DNA of 30,403 nucleotides, from positions 1 through 30,403 of the forward strand of contig DBQI01000050.1 of the NCBI GenBank assembly GCA_002305165.1. Direction: 5' to 3'. Position 1 is the first letter of the stretch; every line of letters starts with the position of its first letter. Made by a program: the position numbers and the translations under genes. The notes under the pieces are model-generated. The model was given only the letters and a program-made list of their open reading frames with translations. It was not told where the DNA came from and made no database searches. Shown here piece after piece: positions 1-6,577 of the stretch. This stretch comes from Armatimonadetes bacterium UBA1398 (GTDB taxonomy: Bacteria > Armatimonadota > Zipacnadia > UBA1398).

Positions 1-47
1 CCCACTCCCATGCAACAACCTCTAGGCACTCTCATGAATAAGGCGGG

Positions 48-1220
48 CTAGTCCTCGGTGTCCATTAGAGAGGCGCGGGTTGCCTTATCGCGTCCGAACC
101 GGTCGCGGATCAGGTCGAGGGTCTTGTCGATCCTGCGGCCTCGCTCTACGGAGTCGTCGTGGAAGAGGCTCAACTGCACCTCGTCCTCGCCGCGGACGAG
201 GTCCGAGCCACCCACTCCCACGAGGCGGATCTTGCGCCCCTCGAGCTGCAGCTCATGCAGCATCCCGATCGCGACGCGGTAGAGCGCCGCCCCGGAGTCC
301 ACGCTCTCGTGCTGCTTCCGGGCGCGGGTCACGGTGTGGAAGTCATCGTAACGGAGCTTCATCTCCACCGTGCCTGCCCGTAGACCGGCTTTGCGAAGGC
401 GGCGCGCCACGGTGTCGGACAGAGCCAACAGGCACTTCTCCAACTCGGCCACATCCTCGACATCCGTCTCGAATGTGCGCTCGGCGGAGAGGGACTTCGG
501 ATCATGCTCGGGTGTGACGAGACGATGGTCCTCTCCGCGGGCGAGCTTCGCCAGATCGCCGGCGTGAGGACCGAAGTGTGCGATGAGGACCTCCTCCGGA
601 CAGCGCGCCAAACTACCTACGGACGAGAGTCCCAACCGCTCCAACCGCTCCCGTGTCCTCTGCCCCACGCCAAACAGCCGGCCCACGGGCATGGGATCGA
701 GGAAAGCGCGCACCTCCGCGGCCCGCACTACGACGAAACCGTCCGGTTTGTCGTAGTCCGAGGCGAGCTTCGCGACCAGCTTGGATGGGCCCACCCCAAC
801 GCTCGCCGTCAAGCGCTCCCTCTGCTGGATCTCGGCCTTGATCCGACGCGCCGTGTCCACCGTGTCGCCATGGAGCCGCTCCGTCCCCGTGAGATCCAGG
901 TAGGCCTCATCGATGGAGACCGGCTCCACAAGAGGTGTATAGCGCCCCATGATCTCCATGATGCGACTCGATACCTCGGCGTAGCGGCCGATGTTCGGCT
1001 GAATGAAGATAGCCTGGGGACAGAGGCGTTGGGCCTGGGAAGAGGGCATCGCTGAGCGCACCCCGAAGGCACGGGCCTCGTACGAGGCAGCGGACACGAC
1101 GCCTCTGCCGCCCGGTCTCCCGCCCACGATGAGGGGCTTGCCGCGCAGCGCCGGATTGTCGCGCTGCTCCACGGAGGCGTAAAAGGCGTCCATGTCGATG
1201 TGGGCGATCGTTCGTTCCAT
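48..1220 (-). CDS. dinB: DNA polymerase IV (Y-family translesion polymerase)
   Basis: Error-prone DNA polymerase that copies past damaged template bases. The 390-aa product has the Y-family catalytic motifs: DMDAFY near the N-terminus (D9, D11) and SIDEAYLD (D104, E105), matching the metal-binding acids of E. coli Pol IV at nearly the same positions. A helix-hairpin-helix/thumb region and a little-finger domain follow. QLSLF at about residues 349-353 is a canonical beta-clamp binding motif; a basic tail of about 37 residues lies beyond it. The frame stays open to 1526, but that extension has no family similarity. The ATG at 1220 is preceded by GGGAG, and a sigma70-like promoter (1249-1278) would start transcription downstream of the next in-frame ATG (1250). 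No LexA box was recognised. The gene is monocistronic or last in its transcript; its stop is 47 bases from the window edge. Confidence 0.95.
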   Translation of the reverse strand: MERTIAHIDMDAFYASVEQRDNPALRGKPLIVGGRPGGRGVVSAASYEARAFGVRSAMPSSQAQRLCPQAIFIQPNIGRYAEVSSRIMEIMGRYTPLVEPVSIDEAYLDLTGTERLHGDTVDTARRIKAEIQQRERLTASVGVGPSKLVAKLASDYDKPDGFVVVRAAEVRAFLDPMPVGRLFGVGQRTRERLERLGLSSVGSLARCPEEVLIAHFGPHAGDLAKLARGEDHRLVTPEHDPKSLSAERTFETDVEDVAELEKCLLALSDTVARRLRKAGLRAGTVEMKLRYDDFHTVTRARKQHESVDSGAALYRVAIGMLHELQLEGRKIRLVGVGGSDLVRGEDEVQLSLFHDDSVERGRRIDKTLDLIRDRFGRDKATRASLMDTED

Positions 1221-1248
1221 CGGGCGCTCTCCCACGTCTTCGGTGGCC

Positions 1249-1278
1249 ATTGTACGCATGCATGACCCACGTTGCCAA
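1249..1278 (-). promoter_or_regulatory. Candidate sigma70-type promoter of dinB
   Basis: On the minus strand, TTGGCA (1278-1273) is followed after 18 bases by TACAAT (1254-1249), close to the consensus TTGACA/TATAAT. Transcription would begin near 1242, giving a leader of about 20 nt before the ATG at 1220. GTTG-C-CAAC (1271-1279), a short dyad, overlaps the -35 element; whether it is an operator is unknown. Confidence 0.5.
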
Positions 1279-1630
1279 CACGGGGAGCGGCTCCGCAGGT
1301 TGCCGGAAAGTGAGTACTGGTATGACATCCAGTGGAGTGGTGAGCCTCCTGATCGCCCTGTGAGCCGTATCCCAGACCCAGCCCGTATCGGGACCGGGGT
1401 CTCATCAGCCGATGCGCCACGGCGTCGTGTTCTGGCAGCCGAACTCCCCGGAGGAGGTTGGTCCCTGCCCACCCCCAGGAGCGACGCGCAGGATGTGGCC
1501 CAGGTGAACGCCGGCGCCCTCGTCATCCCCGAGGAGCCCAGACTGAGCCCCTCGGAGGTGCGGGCGATTTGCGCCCTGTCTGAAACGGTCGCCGCTCTCC
1601 GTGCGGCTCTTCGTTGTGGGCGAGTAGCCT
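1279..1630. other. Non-coding gap with one inverted repeat
   Basis: About 350 bases separate the peptidase stop from the dinB promoter. Open frames cross it on both strands, but their translations are low-complexity Arg/Pro/Ser-rich and resemble no family. The one structure seen is a hairpin at 1374-1402: AGACCC (1374-1379) pairs with GGGTCT (1397-1402), and inside it CCCG (1382-1385) pairs with CGGG (1389-1392) around a TAT loop. It has no T-run on either strand, so it is not a classic intrinsic terminator, but it sits where a terminator for the upstream peptidase gene would be expected. Confidence 0.35.
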
Positions 1631-3340
1631 CTACCTATCGGCCGCAGCGTACTCGTCCAACTTGGCTTCGAGCAGAGCTACCGCCGGCGCCACGGTGTCA
1701 GGCCCGAAGCCGAAGGTTGCCCCCGCCGTCTCGAACAGCTTCGGAAGAGGAACTGAATCCCCCAGGGCCAGAGCTGCGAGGTAGCCGCTGACCGCCTGGG
1801 CCTGATCTTCGAGGGCGTTCCCATAGACCCTCGTCGCCCCGAGTTGCGCCAGCCCGTATTCCACGTAGTAGAAAGGGGCACAGTGGATGTGCAGCTTCCG
1901 ATGCCATCCCGTCTCCTTGACGGCCTCGAAGCCCGCGTAATCGGTGACAGGCATGAAGCGGTCCCACAGGCTCGACCAGGCCGCATCGCAGTTCGCGGGG
2001 TCGTGGGCAGCGCCCGGGTTCTCGTAGACCCAGTGCTGGAAGGCGTCGACGACGGCCATGTATGGCCAGAACAGGATCATGCCCTCGATCTGCCCGATCA
2101 TGGTGCGGGCCAGTTCGGCGGGCTCGTAGAATCCGCCCTGGTCCTTGGTCAGATACGGCGCGGCGAGCAGCTCCATGGACATGGACGCCACCTCGGCGAA
2201 CTCCATGGGGGAGCCGCGCAGAGCGCGGTAGGGCTGTTTCTGAGCCTCGAACACATGGAAAGCGTGGCCTGACTCGTGGAGCAGGGTGCGGACATCGCCC
2301 TCCCTGTCCGTCGCGTTCATGAAGACGAAGGGCACGCCCAGCACCGGGAAGCCCGTGCAGAAGGCTCCGGGGGCCTTCCCCTTCCGATTGGGCAGGTCCA
2401 GCAACTCCTCCCGCCTCATCTGGGAGAAGTACGAGCCGACTCTGGGGTCGACTTTGTGGAAGATGGCCTCACACGTCGACGCGAGTTGCTCCGAATCGCT
2501 AAAGGGCCGCAGAGGTGACCGACCGGCCGGGTCGACGGCGAGATCCCAGGGGCGGAGAGTCTCAACGCCCAACCTCTCGGCGCGACGCTCCAGGATGCGC
2601 CGGGCCGCCGGCACCACGTGGGTTTGGATAGCCTCGTGGAAGCTGAGGCAGTCTGCGGGCGTGTAGTCGAACCGGCACTTCATACCCCAGCAGTACTCGC
2701 GGAAACCCGCCGTGGCGGCGTTCCGCGCCACCTCCAGGCGCAGATCGAGGAGCTTCGCCCAGTTCTCGTTGATGGCAGCGCGGTCGGCGAGCTGGCGCTC
2801 GGACATGGCCCGCCATGCTCGCTCACGCTTGGCCCGGTCCGTATCCTCCAGAACCGCACCGAGCTTCACAAGGGTCGTCTCCTGCCCCTCCCACTCCACC
2901 GTCTGGCCACCGATGATCTTGTCGTACTCCATCTCGAGCTTGGTGATCTGGGTATCGATGGGCACGTTCTCGTCGCGGTAGAGCTCAGAGCGGACGCGCA
3001 TTTTGCGGAGGGGCATCTCGAACCCCTCGGGCTCCACGCCACTCTCGAGTAGGTGGTCTATGACGGCCTGAAGCGCGGGCTCCGCAGGCTCCAAGACCTC
3101 CTCAAGATAGCGAGAGTAGCGCTCGCGCGCCGTATCGTCGGCGGTGTTCTGGCTCGTCGCGAGGTTGAGCCGGGTGCCCGCCTCATCCATCAGGTTCGTG
3201 AGGGCATCCCAGTCCTGGAGGAAGCCGTCCACGGTGTCTGAGTCGAGAGGCCGGCTCGCCAGGTCATCACAGAAGGGCTTGATCTGCTGCCATGTCCACG
3301 TCAGGAATTCGGTCGCGTTGTCAGGTAGTCTATTGAACAT
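1631..3340 (-). CDS. M3 family oligoendopeptidase (PepF-like zinc metallopeptidase)
   Basis: Predicted cytosolic zinc peptidase that cleaves short peptides. The 569-aa product carries the zinc motif HESGH (H355, E356, H359) within TLLHESGHAFH. The third ligand is expected in EFAEVAS (E383), a spacing and context typical of M3B/oligoendopeptidase F. Length matches the family (about 560-600 aa) and no signal peptide is seen. The start is taken as the ATG at 3340, because GGGAGG lies 5-6 bases upstream of it; the earlier in-frame ATG at 3355 precedes that ribosome binding site and would hide it. The gene lies 37 bases after the next gene upstream (stop at 3378) on the same strand, so co-transcription is likely. 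Confidence 0.9.
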   Translation of the reverse strand: MFNRLPDNATEFLTWTWQQIKPFCDDLASRPLDSDTVDGFLQDWDALTNLMDEAGTRLNLATSQNTADDTARERYSRYLEEVLEPAEPALQAVIDHLLESGVEPEGFEMPLRKMRVRSELYRDENVPIDTQITKLEMEYDKIIGGQTVEWEGQETTLVKLGAVLEDTDRAKRERAWRAMSERQLADRAAINENWAKLLDLRLEVARNAATAGFREYCWGMKCRFDYTPADCLSFHEAIQTHVVPAARRILERRAERLGVETLRPWDLAVDPAGRSPLRPFSDSEQLASTCEAIFHKVDPRVGSYFSQMRREELLDLPNRKGKAPGAFCTGFPVLGVPFVFMNATDREGDVRTLLHESGHAFHVFEAQKQPYRALRGSPMEFAEVASMSMELLAAPYLTKDQGGFYEPAELARTMIGQIEGMILFWPYMAVVDAFQHWVYENPGAAHDPANCDAAWSSLWDRFMPVTDYAGFEAVKETGWHRKLHIHCAPFYYVEYGLAQLGATRVYGNALEDQAQAVSGYLAALALGDSVPLPKLFETAGATFGFGPDTVAPAVALLEAKLDEYAAADR

Positions 3341-3377
3341 GCAGTCCTCCCGCATTGCCGGGTTCGTGTGAGACCAC

Positions 3378-4616
3378 TCAGTAAGTCAGTGCCCAATGCT
3401 GACCGGGCTGAAGCGTCGTCCTCGGGGTTCGCGCGAGCAGCGTTAGGCCGTCTTCAGCGTAGACAACGAACCTCCCTCGGACAGGACGGTCCAGGGGCAA
3501 CAGCACGGCGTCGGGCCCTATCGCCTCCATGCCCTCGACCACTCTCCCGTCTTCGCACTCGAAGAGGACTCGCTTCTGGAGCCACTTGGCGAATAGCCTG
3601 TTCTCATTCAGCCCCGGCACGGCCCCCGCGCCGTAGAGAGCTCCAAGCAGCCGGTTGCCGTCGACCACCCATCCGATGGCAACGATGTACGCGTCGGCGG
3701 AATCGCGCGACTCGGTAAATAACTGCGAGGGCTCGAAGGCCATGCCGTCGCGTGACAGTGCATACCGTAGAAACTCTCGGTTCATGTGGAGGCCCATCAG
3801 AAACCAGCTCTCGCCCTCCACGTCGAAGCGGCGGACATCGTTCACAGCAAGGGCCTCGGGCAGGGCGACCCCGTCGAACCGGAACCTGCGGAAGTCGGCG
3901 CCGCTGCATCGGTAGACGTTTCCGAAGTTGGCGAAGTCACCGAAGTAGAGGCGGTACGTCCCCTCCTCGTGGAGCAGGGCGTTCATGCCGTTGATGTCCG
4001 CCGTGCGCCAGCCCTCGTACCCATCGATGGCCAGCAGATCGCCGTAGGCGGCGGTATGGGGTAGTTCGCCCTCCCAGTGCAGGCCATCGGGGCTTGAGAA
4101 GCCGACGGGCCGATTGAGCCCGTCAGCCTCGTGTGGGTAGGCAGTGGCAACCATGCGGTACTCGCCCGAGGGCAGTTTGATGACACAGCAGTTGCAGACG
4201 TGGATGAACGGCCCGTGCTCGATGACCGTCTGACGGTCCGAGAACTCCAGAAAGTCCTTCGTCCACGCCGTATAGATGCGGTCGTTACCCGTCTCGACGC
4301 CATCCCAAGCGCCGTAGTATAGCCGCCATCCCCTGCCTTCACGCACGGCCATGGGGGCGTAGATGTTCCGCATAGGGCCCTCGCGGGGTTCGAGCAAGGG
4401 GTGGCGGGCGTCGAACCTGAGGTTCAGTGTGCCCGCGGTCCATAGGGCGGGGTCAAAGGGCCCCGCTGCCACGCCGCTGACGGTGACGGAAGCCGGACCG
4501 CCTGAGCGGTCGACAAGCCGCATCGACCAGTCGGCACCGGCCGACGCCGCGAGCAGAGCGAGCAAAACCAAGAGCCAGAGACCGCTCACCGCAGGCAGAT
4601 CGAACGCGCGTACCAT
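3378..4616 (-). CDS. Secreted five-bladed beta-propeller protein, glycoside hydrolase-like (GH43/GH32 type fold)
   Basis: A 412-aa protein with a clear Sec signal peptide: positive start, hydrophobic run at about residues 12-25, and probable cleavage after ASAGA (residue 28). The mature part repeats blade-like patterns such as WRLYYGAWDG, YRMVATAYPH, GFSSPDGLHWEG and YRLYFGDFANFG, typical of the GH32/43/68/130 superfamily ('...SPDGLHWE...'). An unusual CNCC cluster lies in FIHVCNCCVIKLPSGEYR. I did not identify the catalytic acids with certainty, so substrate and activity are open; a non-catalytic glycan-binding role is possible. The ATG at 4616 is supported by GGAGGA seven bases upstream; the frame continues to 4850 but there runs antisense-like inside the neighbouring gene. 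It follows the GH57 gene by 79 bases on the same strand, which suggests a shared carbohydrate role. Confidence 0.75.
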   Translation of the reverse strand: MVRAFDLPAVSGLWLLVLLALLAASAGADWSMRLVDRSGGPASVTVSGVAAGPFDPALWTAGTLNLRFDARHPLLEPREGPMRNIYAPMAVREGRGWRLYYGAWDGVETGNDRIYTAWTKDFLEFSDRQTVIEHGPFIHVCNCCVIKLPSGEYRMVATAYPHEADGLNRPVGFSSPDGLHWEGELPHTAAYGDLLAIDGYEGWRTADINGMNALLHEEGTYRLYFGDFANFGNVYRCSGADFRRFRFDGVALPEALAVNDVRRFDVEGESWFLMGLHMNREFLRYALSRDGMAFEPSQLFTESRDSADAYIVAIGWVVDGNRLLGALYGAGAVPGLNENRLFAKWLQKRVLFECEDGRVVEGMEAIGPDAVLLPLDRPVRGRFVVYAEDGLTLLARTPRTTLQPGQHWALTY

Positions 4617-4695
4617 CTCCGTATCCTCCCTGATAAGCTTTCGCGCGGAACCGCTCACTGCGCCAGCGCAGGCGCGAGCAGAGCCAGCTGGTCGG

Positions 4696-6417
4696 TCACT
4701 CCCTCCACATGCTCGGGTGGTGATCCGGGAACAGCCGGTTGCGCTGGGCCAGCTCACCAAAGTAGGCCCAGTCGCTCTCGGACAGCGTCTCGTGCCGGCC
4801 GTATCGGCGCGCGAGTTCGGCGACCGCCTTGAAGTCCGTATAGTGGGCATTGATGCGCCACTGGGCCGCCTCGACAGCGCCGCCGGTGGAGATCAGGAAG
4901 GGCAGATCCGAAGCCTGAAGCAGCAGGGCCTCGCGGCCCGCCTGGGCGAGGAGTTTCAGTAGGTGCTCATCCTGGGTATCGCCCCACTCTCGCGCCAGGG
5001 CCCGCATGTCCTGCTCCACATCGTAGATCCGCTGCCACACCCAGTGCGTGTCCTCGTTCAGCCAGACGCTATGCCCCCCCCCTGCGCCCCATGAGCCCTC
5101 GGGAAGGGTCACGGCGCTGGTAGGCGGGTGCTCGCGGAGGTAGTCGCGCACCGTCTTCACCTCTACGGCCGGGTCCTGATTCGCGTATCGGAGCAGATAC
5201 CCGATGAACCGGGCGCCCTCATACCACCAGTGGCCGAACAACTCGGTATCGAAGGATGCCATGAGAACGGGAAGCCGGAACTCCCGGCTCTGGGCCGCGA
5301 GGGTACCCTTGATAATGCTCAGGAAGTGCCCCGCATGTTGGGGCACCTTGTTGTCCGCCCATTCCGGCTCGTACGCCCACTTGTGCCCCAGGTCCGCGCC
5401 CCGGCTGGTTACTCGCCAGTAGCGGTGGCGACCAGGGAACCGCCGCTTGTGGAACTCCAGGTAGTCCGGATCGCCAGGGTAACCGAGGTCCGCCGACCAT
5501 ACGTGGCGGCAAACCTCCTCGTCACGGAAGAGAGCTACGACCGGTGGGTGATCCTCGAATGCATCGCCGACGAAGTACGCGGAGTGGGCGGACTTCGGCC
5601 AACGTCCCTCGTTATCGGTAGGGCGCCGGCGGATCCGCTCGAACAGCCGGTCCCCCGGCTGCCCGGAACCCGCAGAGACGTCCACAGGCAGGGCGTAGTC
5701 GCCGCGGTTGAGCATGTGGTTATCGACGAAGAAGAACTCGATGCCGTGGTTCGCGAGCAGCTCCTCAACGCCCGGCCGGAAGACCAGGTCGCTGCCTCCT
5801 CGGATCGCCGGCGCCTCCCCCCACTCGCTCCGTGGACGGTAGGCGCACTCGGGCAACCAGAACCCCCGCGGCCGCCGCCCCATGAACCGCTGGAAGGTGG
5901 CGACGCCCTGGCGGATCTGAGCCAAGATACTGGTGTCTTCTCGCAGGAGCGGGAAGTAACCGTGAGTGGCCGCGGAGCCGGTCACCTCGATGTGGCCCTG
6001 CTCGTCGAGTTCCCTGAAGGCTCCCAGAATGTCGCCCTTCAGGTCCTCCTCGTAGAATCTCCGCATCGCGGTGAAGTGCTCCTGCCAGCGCCATGCCAGA
6101 TGTTGGAGATGCCCCTCGCCCAGGCGCTGCCACTCCTCCTGGTCCCACGTCGCCGTGTTCACACGGAAACCCAGGTAGTCCAGGAACCAATGGTGGAATC
6201 GCTCATCAGAAAGTTGCTCCATGACTGTCGGGGTAATCCCGAATGTCACATTAGGTGAGATCCCGTCGCGTATCAGGGCGCGGAACTCCCATAGGAGCGG
6301 CAGGTACGAGTCCGCTGCCGCCTCGCAGATCATGTGATGTCCGTGGGGCCATTGGCCGTGCCCGAGCACATACGGGATGTGTGAGTGGAGCACGAGGCAG
6401 AAGGCGCCATCGGCCAT
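4696..6417 (-). CDS. GH57 family 1,4-alpha-glucan branching enzyme (DUF1957-containing)
   Basis: Cytoplasmic enzyme expected to introduce alpha-1,6 branches into alpha-glucan (glycogen metabolism). The 573-aa product starts with the GH57 barrel signature LVLHSHIPYV. It has the nucleophile motif GFWLPECAYRP (E190) and the general acid motif ASFDTELFGHWWYEG (D390), followed by the C-terminal helical domain (WQRIYDVEQDM...). Length fits the family. The preferred start is the ATG at 6417, with GGAAGG nine bases upstream; the GTG at 6426 directly abuts that site and is less likely. The gene is divergent from the GreA-fusion gene at 6578 and is probably first in a minus-strand unit that includes the secreted propeller protein. 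Confidence 0.9.
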   Translation of the reverse strand: MADGAFCLVLHSHIPYVLGHGQWPHGHHMICEAAADSYLPLLWEFRALIRDGISPNVTFGITPTVMEQLSDERFHHWFLDYLGFRVNTATWDQEEWQRLGEGHLQHLAWRWQEHFTAMRRFYEEDLKGDILGAFRELDEQGHIEVTGSAATHGYFPLLREDTSILAQIRQGVATFQRFMGRRPRGFWLPECAYRPRSEWGEAPAIRGGSDLVFRPGVEELLANHGIEFFFVDNHMLNRGDYALPVDVSAGSGQPGDRLFERIRRRPTDNEGRWPKSAHSAYFVGDAFEDHPPVVALFRDEEVCRHVWSADLGYPGDPDYLEFHKRRFPGRHRYWRVTSRGADLGHKWAYEPEWADNKVPQHAGHFLSIIKGTLAAQSREFRLPVLMASFDTELFGHWWYEGARFIGYLLRYANQDPAVEVKTVRDYLREHPPTSAVTLPEGSWGAGGGHSVWLNEDTHWVWQRIYDVEQDMRALAREWGDTQDEHLLKLLAQAGREALLLQASDLPFLISTGGAVEAAQWRINAHYTDFKAVAELARRYGRHETLSESDWAYFGELAQRNRLFPDHHPSMWRE

Positions 6418-6527
6418 GTGTGTCACCCTTCCATTCGCGGTTTCGCTTATGGCACTTCGCGCTTGTGCCCCCCGTGCCCTGCCCCTTGCACGTGAGTCTG
6501 GCGCCGAACGCTCGGATTGGGCACACT

Positions 6528-6557
6528 AGGGGAGGAGCGCCAAGGCACTTCTCCCCT
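6528..6557. promoter_or_regulatory. Inverted repeat in the divergent GH57/GreA-fusion intergenic region
   Basis: AGGGGAG (6528-6534) and CTCCCCT (6551-6557) are perfect 7-base inverted arms separated by 16 bases; the loop contains GCC-AA-GGC. It lies 20 bases before the ATG at 6578, within the 160-base region that must hold both divergent promoters. It could be an operator or a leader hairpin. No convincing -35/-10 pair was found on either strand. Confidence 0.25.
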
Positions 6558-6577
6558 GTGGCGATTGGACTGAGAGC

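Noticed and set aside
1221..1526. N-terminal extension of DinB up to 1526
   Set aside because: The extension is low-complexity, lies upstream of the promoter and lacks a ribosome binding site; the family N-terminus starts at 1220.
1192..1791. Plus-strand open frame of 199 codons across the dinB/peptidase gap
   Set aside because: It overlaps two confident minus-strand genes at its ends, and its translation is Arg/Pro/Ser-rich with no recognisable family.
5128..6258. 376-codon plus-strand open frame
   Set aside because: It is fully antisense to the GH57 gene, which has intact catalytic motifs; long antisense frames are common in GC-rich DNA.
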